Source of the DNA: Russula earlei
Taxonomy: Eukaryota > Basidiomycota > Agaricomycetes > Russulales > Russulaceae
NCBI GenBank assembly: GCA_025769875.1
Contig: JAGFNK010000102.1
Location: 62,001-126,000 of the forward strand
Reading direction: 5' to 3'
DNA length: 64,000 nt
The translations under genes were made by a program, and so were the position numbers. The notes beneath the pieces are model-generated. The model had not been told where the DNA came from and searched no databases. It saw only the letters and a list, made by a program, of their open reading frames with translations. Positions 44,248-57,000 of the stretch are shown here, one piece after another; the stretch's first letter is position 1; every line of letters starts with the position of its first letter.

Positions 44248-46021
44248 TGGCCGACTGCCCCTGCATGGCACCTCTGCCTCACTGACTAGTGCCCACTTGT
44301 TGCCACCAGTAACACCCATATACCCTTTTCCAGTACTTACCTGCTCTCTCAGACCTGAACTTACCATACTTACTTTCTCCAAAACTCTCTACCACTCTTT
44401 CAAGCTTAGTTTCATTACACATGTCATCTCAACACCATAATTTCCAAAAAGCACATTCACCCATACCCAACTCCCAAATACATACTATATCTCATTAGGA
44501 ATCATTTCAACCCCCTTTTTGCCTTAGGATCATGCAATGATGCCTCACATCCATCAATACATAGAAAACCAAACATTTCAGAATACCTTACCCCTTCCTT
44601 TAGTGCAACTGCCTCAGGCTATGCTTGATTCAGTATTATACTGTCTTGCTCTGCCCCTAGCCATCCATGTATTTAAAACTGCCTTCATCTCAAAGACAAG
44701 GGCAGCAATAACTACCAGGTGAATCTTCTGAGAGCACAATATCTCATTCCCTCTTTATTTCATGTAACTTCTCTTTTGCCTCTCTCTCTCATCCTCCCAT
44801 CCATCTGACTGCTTGATGTGTGCCACTGCTTCTCAATAGGATGATTTTCGTCTTTCAAGACCAGGAACTCACCTCTCCCCTTGATGACCCAAGCATTGCT
44901 TGTCCCCCCCCCCACTCCTGCCTTAGTCCGATCAACCACCACCATCATGCTCTCAGCTTTGCCAACCTCATAGTCCCCATTTGTTATCTCTCAACCTTGG
45001 CTGCCAATGTTTTGAGCACATTCATCACCACCACCACTTCTGTCCCACCAGCTGCTGCTGCCACAAGTTCACCAGTCACAAAACTAATGCGGTCTTTGAT
45101 CCTGGTCTTGGGCCTTGTCACCCAGGACTATAGTTCCCCTTATCAACATTTAGCATTGTTTGATGCCTCAAGCTCCATCTTGCTGGCTGCCTCAGTCCCA
45201 ACTGCCACCCCACCTCTGCCTCATCAGCTCCCACACTCTCAATGTCATCTGTCGTGACCCCTGTCTCACTATTGACATCAGTCTCAGTCCTGCCATCCAC
45301 TTCCATTGCCCCAGCCTTACTTAGTTCAGTCAGCCACTGCCCATTGCACCTCTTAGTCTTGCCAACCAGCTCAGTCTTGTCACCCACCCTTGTCAACCTC
45401 AGCCCCAGCCTCCAATGTCTTTACACTATGCTCCACCACCTTCATTGCTGTCTTGCTAGCAGCTGCCCCCCTCCCATGCCCTTGTCAGCCACAGCTGCCA
45501 TCCTCTATAACATTCTCATCTCATGTCCCACCACCCACTCAGTCTCAGTCTTGCCCACCAATGTCTTAGCACCACTTGTTGCCTCAGGACTGGCTCCATC
45601 AACCATGGCAACCATGCCCTCCACCCCATTCACCATCTCACCCCAAGCTGCTTGTCATCATTGCCCTCTCATGTTGCTCATCATTGTCCTCCTCTGAGAT
45701 GGTGTTTCCCCCTTCTTCATGCTCATCCCCACTCCACTACCTTCATCTCACTCCCCTACTTGAGTTGTCTTCTTGGCTCTCTTACCACCTCCCACTCTTC
45801 CCTTGAGCTTTAACTTCAAAGTCTAACCATCCCCTTGGGTGAACACCTTCCTCTTGCAGCACAGGCATGCATGTGCACCACCTTACAGTGGGAGAATTGC
45901 TGCCTCTTGATGATGGCAAGGGCATGTACTTTTTGGTTGGTGTGGAGGTGCTCATCATGTTCTGTTATGTGATTTGGGAGTAGAGAGTTCATGATGTTAG
46001 GGATGACCAGGTCTCATAATC
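44248..46021 (+). repeat. Pro/Ser/Thr-rich repeat, second copy
   Basis: Same kind of sequence as 5657-5995 plus 9679-10829 (e.g. CATCAGCTCCCACACTCTCA against CACCAGCTCCTGCACCCTCA). Long low-complexity frames such as 44820-45257 lack domains. Host of the copia insertion. Confidence 0.35.
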
Positions 46022-47107
46022 TGTTGGAGCTATAGGGATGATATTGTAGCTCAGTCTTGTGTATAAAAGACTATATTGGTTAGTTATCTAACCTATAGGA
46101 ATGATAACTATGTACTGTATTAGCTTTAAAGGAGTGTAAAGGAATGTGTAGTACTGACCTCAGTCTTGTGTATAAAAGACTGAAGGAAATGAATGCAATA
46201 ACTAAATTCTGATTATTTACATGTACCATCTGGATTGTCTGTTTGCATGGCACCAAATGTCAAGACACGTACTGCTGATCACTAAGGACTCAGGAGCAGG
46301 TGGGCAAGGGTCGGAACAGATGGTACGCGGCATAAACGGTGTTGAACAAGAGGACGAGCCAAACGACTAGGAGATACCAGATGGGGACTGGTATGTGTTG
46401 CAGAAGGCAAAGGCGAAGAGTAGAGGCCAGTGCAGTGAGGGGCTTTAAACAAGGCGGTCGTTGAAGAGTACCTTGAAGATGAGGGAGGACTTTAGACTGA
46501 GCAGTCGCAGGGGAGTACCCAGGAAGATGAGAGTATCACAAATGGACAGTCTGACAACTGCCATGCTTCATTGGGGGTTATATACAGTGTACAGGGTCGA
46601 TTACAAAGGATTGGGACTATTCTAGACCCTTTGGTACCATCCAATAGGACTACAGAGGCATAAACTTGCTTGTGTCAAGTTTCAGGCTTACTGAGCACAT
46701 TACTGATCATTGTGGAGCGATGACATCATTATGATGTCACTGTGGAGCACTTAGTGAGCCTATGAGGTCACTGTGGAGTCGCTCAGTCAGCCATGATGTC
46801 ATTGGAGCCTTGATGATGTCAGATGAGTTATGCAACAGTTTCTAAGAGTTTGTGCCACTGTTTCGGGTTCTTGGTGGCTGGGTGACCATGTGGCTGCCAC
46901 GTGATGATTACCCAATTAGGAAACTGGTGCCTGGTCATGTTATAGTGCCTTTGCAATAGCGATATCTTGTACCGCAGGAGGGGTAGCCCAGAAAATGGAA
47001 GGGAGTTGGCAATGCAAAGTGAGAGAGGTCTCTCTTGAGTGAAATAGGACAATCTATGGCCAGGACCTGGCCTTGGTTCGTAACACCAAACAGCTGCACA
47101 TCCAACA
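46022..47107 (-). repeat. copia-type LTR, family D, inverted and interrupted
   Basis: Starts TGTTGGAGCTATAG and ends ACATCCAACA, the reverse complement of the family D LTR. Flanks TAATC (46017-46021) and TAAGC (47108-47112) suggest a duplication with one change. Split by solo LTR E. Confidence 0.8.
46258..47095. repeat. solo LTR, family E, nested in a family D LTR
   Basis: TGTCAAGACACG...GTTCGTAACA, 838 bp, flanked by CCAAA on both sides (46253-46257 and 47096-47100). No other copy seen in the window. Confidence 0.88.
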
Positions 47108-47350
47108 TAAGCACTGCTAAGATTAGTTATGATCTCATCTTGCCTATACCATGCATTTCAACATTGTTTTCTGTCCACTTGGCATGAAGGATGCTTGTGT
47201 TTAGTGGATAACAACTGTTACAAACAAATTTTCCTGCTGCATCTTAGCCCCTGACATGAATCCTTGGCCTGATTTCAAGTGACCTTCATGTGCAAGCTTA
47301 GGCTGTTTTCATGCCTACAAGTTGCATAGAAACATCAGATCATCATTCAG

Positions 47351-47823
47351 TGTTAGGATTCTTGTGTCTCCTTGTTCTCATCTGCTTACCTATGCTCTGG
47401 TGACTCATTTCTGTTTACTCATATGTGCTTATTCATCTGGCTTAGTGATTGCTTATTGATCCACTTACTGATTGATCGGTAATGGCTTACTCACTACTTA
47501 CTGATTGATGACAGATACTAGGAAAGAATGTCTCACGCGTGAGTCATTTCTGATATTCTCAAATTGTGCTCTATGTATATATAAATAGTCTGTGGTACTG
47601 AGAAGTCGAGCCTTACACTCAACTTACACTCTTTTCAACAAAACAATCATCTTGTCAAATACTCTATACAGTCTATTGAGGAACTCTAAGTGAAAGAGGC
47701 CCCTCTCTTCTCTTACACCTATTCTTTTTGAGATAATATCAAAGGGATTGAAGTCTAGTGCTTGAACTATATCAAGCAACTCTTTCACTAAGAGTCAGCA
47801 ATAAGATCAATCCAATCTTAACA
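47351..47823 (-). repeat. solo LTR, family A (copy A2, inverted)
   Basis: TGTTAGGATTCTTG...CCAATCTTAACA, the reverse complement of A1/A3. Flanks TTCAG and TTCAA. Confidence 0.85.
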
Positions 47824-47879
47824 TTCAATCACTGACTTTGAAATCAACCATATCAACACTTGACTATGGAAACAATTGC

Positions 47880-48750
47880 TGTCACAGTAACTAGCCATGT
47901 CAGTACTCAAGCCTGAAGATGAAATAGTTTGGGTTTGGAAAGGTGAGAACAAGTCAAGTGCTCAAAGAGCTTCCCTGCAGCAGTTGATAGTGTTTTGTGC
48001 TAAACAGGTTATGACCAATAGACCCTTCCTAGTATGACTCAGTCTGTTGAGAAGCTAGGGTAAGTTGTATGTGATTGTTGAGGGGGGGGGGGGGTTTCCC
48101 ACAAGCTATACGTGCTTAGGAACTCTGTTACCCTAAGCAATGCAAAGAAGGTGGGTAGATAGAGGTCTCAGGAAGAGCCCTTCTTAGTAGAGTGAAGAGA
48201 GACTCTTAGGGAAGGAAAGGAATAAGGAGAAGGTAGATGGTGTGTGGTAGGTTGAGAAGAACTCTAGAGAGTTCTAAAAGGTGAGCGTGGATGGGTGTTT
48301 GAGAGATGGGTTAGGAAGGTTTTAGGTTGCAGGCAAATATGTTGGACAAGAGTAGGTGGGATTCTACAAGAGACCAAGCTTAGGGCTTTGGTCTTGAGGT
48401 ACTGGGTTTATATATACAGGAGAAGTGCAGCAATAGCTGTGCTTTGACTGTGCTACTAGTATATAAGTATGAGTCACAAAAATAAGGCCACAAGTGAGTC
48501 AGAACCAGGTAACTGTGCTGTGTTGTAGGTGTGCAGCATTGCACAGTTGAAACTAATAAAGGGAAAAGAACCAAACAAAGGGAAAGTAACAGCAATCCAG
48601 TGTTACCTGGACATGTATGGATCACATGATAAAGTAGGAGAGATCACAAGATGTAAGAGATCATGAAATCAGTAGGTAATGGGACATATGAGAGCAGGCA
48701 GTCCATAGCACATAAGTAAGAAGTAAACAAGAAAGGAAAATAGTGTAACA
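47880..48750 (-). repeat. diverged solo LTR of the chromovirus family
   Basis: TGTCACAGTAACTAGCC...AGTGTAACA, 871 bp, collinear with the LTRs at 16452 and 23950 but with many changes. The flanking 5-mers (ATTGC and ACTGT) do not match well. An older member of the family. Confidence 0.85.
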
Positions 48751-48849
48751 ACTGTGATGTGGAGTGTTTTCATGGGAGGTGGACACAAGTGATCCTAGCA
48801 GGGGAAAGTCTTGGGAAATGACTCAGAATCTCAAATGTAGCCAACTTGA

Positions 48850-49617
48850 TGTTGGAGCTATAGAAATATGACTCAATCTTGTGTATAAAAGACTGTATTG
48901 GTTAATGAGTGAACCTATAGAAATATGACTATGTACACTACTAGTATTAGCTTTAAATGGAGTGTAAAAGGAATGTGTAGTACTGACCTCAGTCTTGTGT
49001 ATAGAAGACTGAGGGAAAACAAATGATAACTAATTCAAAAAATATGAATCCTAGGATTATGGGGAGTGAGGTTATATTGATAGAGTGATGAGTGATTGGT
49101 TGAGTGTGCAGCATCCAACTGTGCTTGCACATGCACATGTGAGAATTACTAGATAAGATACCAATTGTATGCTATCTAGATATAAGTCTGTGGTGCATGA
49201 GTAAGATAACAGAGGAATTTACCTCAGTGTATTGCACATGTAGACAATCACTGAGGGGAAATAACTAGACTAACTATGTGCTTAAATACACTAACCATTT
49301 TGGCTGTACAAGCCCATGATCATAACAACTTTAAGCTACAATCCTACAATTGAACTGATCATCAGTGCTTCCTACTTAGTCGAGCTCATGGATATTTGTA
49401 ACTAAACTACAATAATCAAATTGTTATATCACTCAATTAAATACATCATACATGGGTGATCCCTCAGTCCCCTTTGCATGCACACAATTGGCATCACTCA
49501 CCCATGATTGATCTCAATTATGTGTGCATCTTGACTTGGTGATCACAACACATGATTATTTACAGGTACAGTCCGGATTGTCTGTTTGCATGGCACCAAG
49601 CAGCTGCATGTCCAGCA
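48850..49617 (-). repeat. copia-type LTR, family D, inverted, with 0.5-kb insertion
   Basis: TGTTGGAGCTATAG...GCATGTCCAGCA with perfect flanks CTTGA (48845-48849 and 49618-49622). Continuity with the family consensus breaks at about 49036 and resumes at about 49551. The intervening DNA (about 49037-49552) is an unidentified insertion without TG..CA ends. Confidence 0.8.
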
Positions 49618-49674
49618 CTTGAAGTATCATAGATAACAGGGAGGGCCTACTGCACGAGAATTGAATGCAAATGG

Positions 49675-49803
49675 TGTTGGAAGTGCAGCCACTTAGTGCC
49701 ACACAATCAGACAATCCAGACCGCACGTGTAATTAGTTATTGTTTGTTCTTTTCCCTCAGTCTTTTATACAGAAGACTGAGTTATCACTCTATAGCTCCA
49801 ATA
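49675..49803 (+). repeat. short solo LTR, family D
   Basis: 129 bp, TGTTGGAAGTGCAGCC...AGCTCCAATA, about half the family length. Flanks AATGG and AATAG. A shortened variant. Confidence 0.65.
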
Positions 49804-49939
49804 AATAGGTCCATGATACACCATCTACATTGCATCGCGAGCACGCTCCCAGTGCCCGAGATCCCACCTTTTCAATTCTCCGACCACTGATACAACTGTG
49901 GCACATTGTGTGGCTGTCCAACTTGCAATAGTTCATATC

Positions 49940-51077
49940 TTTTTTTTTTTTTTTTGGATAGCGCTTTATTAGGTAGTTATGGGTACAGGCTACCTTAATA
50001 AGTGTGAGATAGCGGGAGAAAATAAATTCAGCCCTATCTGACTTGCTGTAGCCGGTGCGGGGACCGGATGTGAGGGGTGAAATGCATTTACACACGCCCC
50101 CCAGGGTTGCTGGTATGGGGGCAGTGTGGGACTCAGGATATGCTGTTAGATGGCCAAACTTACCGTAGCCTCCTACCCACTAAAACCTCACGGGTTGAAG
50201 ATCCAATCATTCAGGAGGTCCATTGTTATCTAAGGACGTGTTCCCAGGTGTCCCTCACTAGCTCGAAGGCCCTTTGATTAGTGATGCGGTGATTTCGTTG
50301 TTGGTGAGCCTCGTGTTGATGGCACAAAGCCACCTTGTGTGGGTTTCAATCTTGGATTACTCATTCGCACCTCATGACCCAGATTAGCTGTGCAGCCTTT
50401 GAGATTAATATTGGGAGGAGGCAAGTGGCTCCTTTTGGGTTGTGTCCACAGCAGTTCTTGTCATGGTGTGGTTCATCATTTTGGTTGGGGAGGGTGAGGC
50501 ATCAACAGCCTAGTATGGTGCCTAGACGATGTTGGGCCATAGTTGTGGCGCATGTGGCCACATCTCTCTTGCTAGGGACCAGATGGTCCTCTGTTTTGGT
50601 GGGTTGGTTTATGTTCTTGGGGACAAAGGACTGTTGTTTCGGGTGGTGAAAGGCAGGCTGGTGGTGGGGGGTTTGGGTCATGTGTGGTTTCCACGTGGTT
50701 GTGGTGGCATAGTATTGGTAGTGACAATTGGAGGGGAGGGAGGTGGGAGTTGGGTAGGGTGTTCACGGAGGGTGCTGGTGTTGCTTGTTCGTTGTTGGGG
50801 AGCTGGGTAGTTGTATGGTATGGGTTGTGTGTTAATGTGGGAGGAGTTCTCATTGCAGATTACACTAGCATACATAGTGATTGTGTTATGTATTGGTTTG
50901 GCCAGTCGGCCTGGTGGATGGTGGTTTAGTTGGTGAGGGGGTCGTAGTTTTACGAAGGCTTGGACGGGTGGCTCTGGCCTTGCAGAGCTCACTGTCATCC
51001 TCACTGCCTATCCTTGCCCCGGCTTTGCCGTGGGAAAATCCGGACCTGGTGGTGGTCGCGGTTCAAGGAGCCCCCTC
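49940..51077 (-). mobile_element. 5'-truncated LINE (non-LTR retrotransposon)
   Basis: A T-run at 49940-49956 is the poly-A tail of a minus-strand element. A 16-bp target duplication flanks it: TGCAATAGTTCATATC at 49924-49939 and the same with one change at 51078-51093. On the minus strand near 50420-50270 the decayed end of a reverse-transcriptase ORF can be read (LIWVMRCERVI, then in another frame RWLCAINTRLTNNEITASLI). The distal half (50450-51077) is low-complexity and GT-rich on plus. Confidence 0.8.
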
Positions 51078-51147
51078 TGCAATAGTTCGTATCAACATTG
51101 TCGTTAATGAGCTGATGACGATACAGACAGAGAAGACTCTCCAAGAG

Positions 51148-51154
51148 TATAAAA
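51148..51154 (+). promoter_or_regulatory. TATA box of SSP-C
   Basis: TATAAAA followed 30 bp later by CTTCAGCTGTGCTCC, which matches the leader motif CTCCAGCTGTGCTCC of SSP-A and SSP-B. The LINE ends only about 55 bp upstream. Confidence 0.65.
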
Positions 51155-51317
51155 CCCGATGCCCGCAGTCCCAATTCTCTTCAGCTGTGCTCCCATCCGT
51201 GCCCTACCTGTAGATAATGGTTACCGCCAAATCTCTCCACATCCAGCCTTCATCTTTTTCATACCCCTACGACTTCCATCCACGACTTGAATCCACCATC
51301 CCGTCCTCATCCTATTC

Positions 51318-51563
51318 ATGCGCACTTCCTTTCTTACCATTTTCTGCCTCGCCATCGGCGTCGCTCTGACAATTGCAATGCCTCCAAAACGTCCCGAGTA
51401 CATCCATATTTTCAAGCTCTGTTGTGTCCCTCGAATTGACTTCAAAAATTACCTTGCAGAAATAAGGACGACTTCCACCCAGAAGGGTGAGGTGGATAAA
51501 GCTGCTGAAGGGCAAACCCCCCCTACCGTGGAAAGCGTGGGAGGAGCGGCAGAAAAGGATTGA
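51318..51563 (+). CDS. SSP-C: diverged small secreted protein paralogue
   Basis: Starts MRTSFLTIFCLAIGVALTIA, a signal peptide aligning with that of SSP-B. The intron position is conserved: GTACAT at 51398, an AATTGAC branch site and TTGCAG ending at 51459 (62 nt). Unspliced, the frame gives 81 residues ending GGAAEKD. Spliced, it gives a 36-residue product ending NKDDFHPEG, whose DDFHP recalls DHDEHP at the same place in SSP-A/B. The long dibasic-containing tail of the other copies is not preserved in frame. Either a very short secreted peptide or a decaying copy. Confidence 0.5.
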   Translation: MRTSFLTIFCLAIGVALTIAMPPKRPEYIHIFKLCCVPRIDFKNYLAEIRTTSTQKGEVDKAAEGQTPPTVESVGGAAEKD

Positions 51564-52337
51564 TGAAGAAATTGAACGTTATAGAGATACACGAGCATTG
51601 ATGGATAAAAGTGGGAAAAAGGGATGAGAGAAGACTAATCTACTTCTAGTCAATCTTAGCTGGTGCTGAGACCTGAGATAAGATATTGGGGCACCCAGGC
51701 TGGTACTTTTTTGTAAATAGAGTGTAATTGAGACAAAGGGTGGATTGTGCAACCAGCCTTCGCTCAAGCTTTGGGATTCGGCTCAACCCAGGCCTCAGAC
51801 AGTTCACAGCTGGGTTCCATTTTCCATGAGCCCAAGCCAGGGCTTTCAGGCCAAGCCAGGGATCAGCGCGCCGTGTGATTAGAGCGGGTGATAGGGAGTA
51901 ACTGACAAAGTCGACGAAAGTAGCACGTATGATACATCTCAGAAGTAGATCGACACGCAACTCGCAAACGGACCTGAACCCAGGCCATGTCAGTAATGAG
52001 CGCTTTGCGTTCGCACAGATGATGCGCGACCATACCCCGTATATCGTCAATGATTGGCCAGATATCCGGTGTCGAGCGTGGCGTGAAATTCGGGTCGGGC
52101 GAGTGGAAAATCGACTCCCTTCAAAAGGCGAATCGTCCGGAAAACGAGACGGCGAGCACAGCGGCAACGGCAGCAATCGACAGCGCGGGGGAAAGGATAC
52201 GGCACAGGTCGCGGGCCAGCCGGGCCCAGTCTCGTACGGCGCTCCCGAAGCTAAATGAATTGCCGTCCCGTCGGGATCATCATCGTAGCCGTCAGCGCCC
52301 CCGGAGTTCCACGCGTGATCGAATCGAGGGGCGAAGC
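51564..52337. other. gap between SSP-C and SDR
   Basis: Several overlapping frames on both strands, none with recognisable motifs. Holds the 3' ends of two convergent genes. Confidence 0.4.
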
Positions 52338-53665
52338 TCACCCGTTGGCCCGACGGAGGCGCTTTTCAAGCATCTCGTACACGCCCACGCGAAGCGCCTC
52401 CTTCTCGACGCGGATCACAGGTCCGTCGTCGGGTAGCACCCACGGACACCCGTTCGTCGCCGCGTCTGGGTCCGTCGCTGCGCGGAAGACCGCGCCCGCT
52501 ATGCGTGAGACAGGCGTCATGGGGAGACCCGCAAGCAAAATTTTCACGGGGAGCCCCAGGATCGACGTGTCTTGGGAAAGAATGAGCACGCAGGCAAAGA
52601 AAGGGGCCACGGGATGACTACCTGCGAACCAAGGGTGGATGACCGCGATGCGGATGTTGTCCCCCGAGACGATGGGGTCCAGCGCGCGCATCAAGCCCAA
52701 CACGCCGTGCTTTGACGCAGAGTACTGTGGCGCCCTCGGGATGCCCTGCCAGGATGCTGCATCGAATCGGCCAATCGGTCAACTCTGATGCGCGGTAAAG
52801 GCGTGGATCCTGAGCACGAACCTATTGAGCCCATCATAACGATCGCTTTCCATGAGTCGGGAGCGCGGTTGCGTTGTATGTAGTGCATGCCAAGGTGGAC
52901 GGCTGGGAGGTAATCGCTGAAGGTTGGGTACCGTCCTGCACACGAGGGTAAGACGACGAATGCTGCTGCTCACTATAGAAAACGCCGGTCAGGTTGACCC
53001 CCAGAGTCGCAAGCTTGGGCGCAACAGGCTTGCCGTCCACCACGGTGAGTTCCCCGCTGCATACCCCATGTTCGTTTTCACTGATTCCCGCGTTTGGAAT
53101 CTAAGCACGATCACTGGTTTGTAAATAACGCTGCCGCCGGAAACTGTAAGGGGTGGACATGCAGACCACGATGTCAACGGCCCCATACCGCTCAAATGCG
53201 AGTTCGAAGAGTGCGAGCTGATCGTCCCAGTTGACAACGTTGCAGCCGATTGACACGGCTTCTCTGCAGAGCCGTCGAGTACCAGGAAACTCAGGCATAG
53301 GTATTCTCCTCTCGGGTAGTCCAAGTCACGCACCCGCCGGGCTTGTTGATGGCCGCGACCACAGCCTCTGCGCCGGAGACGTCCACGTCCCCAATTACGA
53401 CCTTGGCACTGGAGGATTAGGGCAGATGAGTCGGGACGTGCACTCGACTCGACGACGCGGCGTTGGTTTCACGTCTTACCCGTGCTTTGAGAAAGTGAGG
53501 GCGACCTCCTTGCCGATACCGTTCCCGCCCCCTGCGTCGAATTTCAGTGTCTTTGCAGACGGAGAGGTGGTGGGAAGGGAGTCACGCACCGGTAAGGACG
53601 ACGACCTTTCCTTTCGCGCGTTCCGCATGCGCGAATAACTCGCCGTCGGGTATGATGGTTGTCAT
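52338..53665 (-). CDS. short-chain dehydrogenase/reductase (SDR, classical type)
   Basis: NAD(P)-dependent oxidoreductase of unknown substrate; the layout resembles 15-hydroxyprostaglandin dehydrogenase-like fungal SDRs. Start ATG 53663-53665 (MTTIIPDGELFAHAERAKGK). Then KVVVLTG split by an intron from AGNGIGKEVALTFSKHG (the TGxxxGIG cofactor motif), AKVVIGDVDVSGAEAVVAAI, CNVVNWDDQLALFELAFERY, GVNLTGVFYS, APQYSASKHGVLGLMRAL (YxxxK catalytic pair), and a C-terminal part ending MLEKRLRRANG. At least six short introns. A stop directly follows RRANG, but that codon also begins a possible GTGAGC donor, so a further exon is possible. Confidence 0.82.
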
Positions 53666-54056
53666 CTGGTAAGAATTGAATTGAGAGAGGACGTGGCCCT
53701 GCTGTCCTCCTTGCATTATTTTACTTCCCACACGCGCGCCTTACTCCCTTGGTCGTCTACCGGTTTCCGACGATCTCCCATGGAAGAGCCGCGGTTGTAC
53801 CTTTAACGATCGCCAAAACACGATCCTCGTGCAGAGGGGATGACGAGATGGCCGTGCACTCGGCCTCTGAAAGACTCCAGCAAAACGCTGAGACTCTTGC
53901 CTCCAAGACACAACATCCCATGCAGAGACTGTCATTACAGTACATTAATTTAAAAGAGTGTATCAATGTCCCGTCCCTTTTCAAAGGAGCGACAAGTCCG
54001 TAAATGTTCGAGGAACAAGAAAAGGTCCGAGTAAGCAAGCAGCCAACTTGAAGGGA
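53666..54056. other. intergenic, SDR promoter and GH3 3' region
   Basis: 391 bp between two minus-strand genes. Nothing recognised. Confidence 0.4.
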
Positions 54057-57000
54057 TCACAGAGGTATTGTCCCTCTCAATCTGAAATCCCGACTGCTCG
54101 CGCCGACAGAAACCGAGTACGATCCGTCGGCGCGCATCCACGACTGACTGTGGACGTCCCATATCGACAGGTCGTACCTGGAAAGCGTGATATAGACCAC
54201 CTTGGACTCGCCCGGCTGCAGCTCCACGTCGCTGAACCCACGCAAGACAGATGGCGGCTCGCCCGCCTGTGTGGGGAAGTGCAGGTAGAGCTGCGGTATC
54301 TGTGGCATCACAATTTCCTCGTCACCGGTACGTCGACAACGAGGACAACACAGGCGCACGCACCTCCGTTCCGGATACTCCGCCTGTGTTCTGCACCACG
54401 AACGACACATTGTAGGCCGGCCGGTGCAGCCACGGCGCCGTGGACGCACCGACACCTTGCGGGCCAGGTTTAGCTGCCAGCCAGTCCGCCTCCAGTTCTC
54501 CGTCGACGTCCTGCGCGCCATGGACCGGAGTGATAACCAGGCCCGAGTAATCGAACTGCGTATAGCTCAGCCCAAAACCGAACTCGAAGCGCGGTGCGAT
54601 TTTCTCCGCATCAAAATGGCGATAGTCGACGAACAAGCTGCAACTTCTGTAGCCTTTGTCTCCGGAGCGAAGGATGCACAAGCACGCACCCCTCTGAGTA
54701 AGTGATGTTCAAGATCTCTTTGTCGTTCCCTCCTTCCACGAGCTGCGCAGGGTAATCTTTCGGTGACTTGGCGATCGTGTACGGCAGACGCCCGCTCGGG
54801 TTAACCGTGCCATACATCACATCCACCAGCGCGTTGCCAGTTTCAGTGCCCTCCAAACCAGCCCAGACGACAGCAGTGATGTTCGGGTGGTCGATCCAGG
54901 CCTCAAGAATTAAGGGCCCGACCGAATGCACAACGACAATTGTGTTCTTGTTCTGCGCCGCAACCGCCTGGACCAACGCATCGCCGTTAAGCCACGCTGT
55001 TAGGTTATTCCTATGCAAACGAGACGGATTCTCTTTGAACAGTTGAGGAGGGCGAGAGTGCGCCCACGTACCTGTCGCCTGCGTTGCCATCTACGGTGAT
55101 GTAGTTTTCGCCCGAGTCCGACAGCACGAATACAATTGCCGCCTCCTGTTCCACCGCGGCGTTGGCCGCCCCGACGAGGTCGAAATCATCGAAGAACCAA
55201 GAGAAAGACGTATGATCAGTTCGAGCACGTTGCTGAAATGCCTCGTATGGCTGTCCATCAACAGGCGATAAGCGCTGCCTGCCGCTTCATTGAGAATGAA
55301 CGAAAGACGAACCGAAATTTTGTAGGTGAACCACGCGGTTCTGCATTCATGGTGAGCGACAGGGCATATTACCACCCTTTTATAAGTACTCACCCGGATC
55401 CCCACCCCATCGCCAAAATACCATCTACGCCACCTTGGTCGCTAAACTCATTAGGTCCCGCGATATGTGCAGGGCCCGCGTCAGATCCGATCAACACCAA
55501 TTTACGAGGCTTCTTAAGCGGGAGTGCATCGTTCACGTTCTTCAGCAACACAATGCTTGCCGAGCCGATCTCGCGCACGAGGGCTTGGTGGTTGCCCTGT
55601 ACGTCTATGTGCTCATTCGTCGCTTCGTCTAAGGGAAGGAACGCATTGAAGTTCGTTTTCGGGTAATCTGGTGAGTCCTGGTGGAGAAGGTACCAAGATG
55701 CGAGGATGCGCGTCGCCATATCATCCACCCGCGACTCGGGGATCGTCCCGTTCTTCACGTATGCGGTGAGATTCGCGCCAAAGTACGAGGTGCCTGAATC
55801 GAACGTGATGTCGCCAGGCATAGTCATGTCCAGACCGGCCATCGCGCTCATCGTCGAACGCTGCGCCGACCAGTCAGACATGACAAAGCCTTGAAAACCG
55901 AGCTCGTTCTTAAGGATTCCGTTGAGCGTGTGGTCGTTCTCGCATGCGTATGTCCCGTTGACGAGGTTGTAAGAGCACATGACTGAAGCGACACCAGCCA
56001 TGACACTACGCAAGAAAGGGGCCACGTAGATCTCGTGCTGAGTCCGATCATCGACGTTTGAACTCTCCAGCTTACGCTGGTTCTCCTGTTCACTGTTCCA
56101 TGGCTCAGCCATTGGGGGTGTCTCTACACCAATAAGGAAATTCTCACTTGTTGATATAGTGCTTCGCGCAGGCTTGGACACCTGCTGACTGCATGCCGAG
56201 GATGGTCTCATATGCTCCAATGCCGGCGAGGAATGGATCTGCGCCAAAGCCCTCCCAGTTGCGACCACCTTGGGCTATACGGCCGATGTTCATCATTGGA
56301 CCGAGGGCGATGTTGACGCCTTTGCCGACGTGTTCTTTACCCATTGCAATACCGCGGGCACGAATTAGCGACCGCTTCCACCTGCGGCGACATCATTGAA
56401 AGAAGTCGGAAGCAGTGCTAATGCTCACGTGGATGCAGCATTGATCGGGGCAGGGAAAGCGGTAGCGAAATCGGCAAAGCGCACTCCGAGGGGTGAGTCT
56501 TCCAGACAGAGCCCAGGGAAATCGCCAATGGGAGGGATATTGCCGACGCAGCGGCCATTCGCCCATCCCACTCCGGTAGTGATGTTGACCTTTTTCTGAA
56601 GCGACCATGCGGCAAGCTAGATCACGAGTCAACGGCCATTACGGACATAAAGCGCATCAAGGAATCTCTCATCGAGCCACGACGGTGACAAGTCGAGGGT
56701 ATTCATCGAGGAAACTGTGATACCGACCTTTGCCTTTGCCTTTTTGTACGCCACTGTCCATGCCTGCACGAAATCCGGGACAAGATCTGGGCTGTCGACG
56801 GGTGGGGGATGCTTGGGCGAGCTCTCCGGGTACACGCCGGGAATGGGAGGCTGAGCGGATGGGGACGGGAAGGATGCGAACGGATATGGGGTAACAGGGA
56901 TGACAGACGGTCCTGGTTCTGTGAGAACGCTAATGCTCGTAGTGGTCCGAGGTGTCGATGAGAGTGAGCTAGAGAAGGAAGGAGAGGACGACGACGACAA

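Noticed and set aside
44820..45257. 145-codon frame as a secreted or membrane protein gene
   Set aside because: Low-complexity repeat DNA with a relative elsewhere in the window. No domain.
48084..48096. Run of G as a functional quadruplex element
   Set aside because: One homopolymer run only; it is part of a diverged LTR.
53231..53638. Plus-strand 135-codon frame opposite the SDR gene
   Set aside because: Antisense shadow of the SDR exons, whose motifs are clear on minus.
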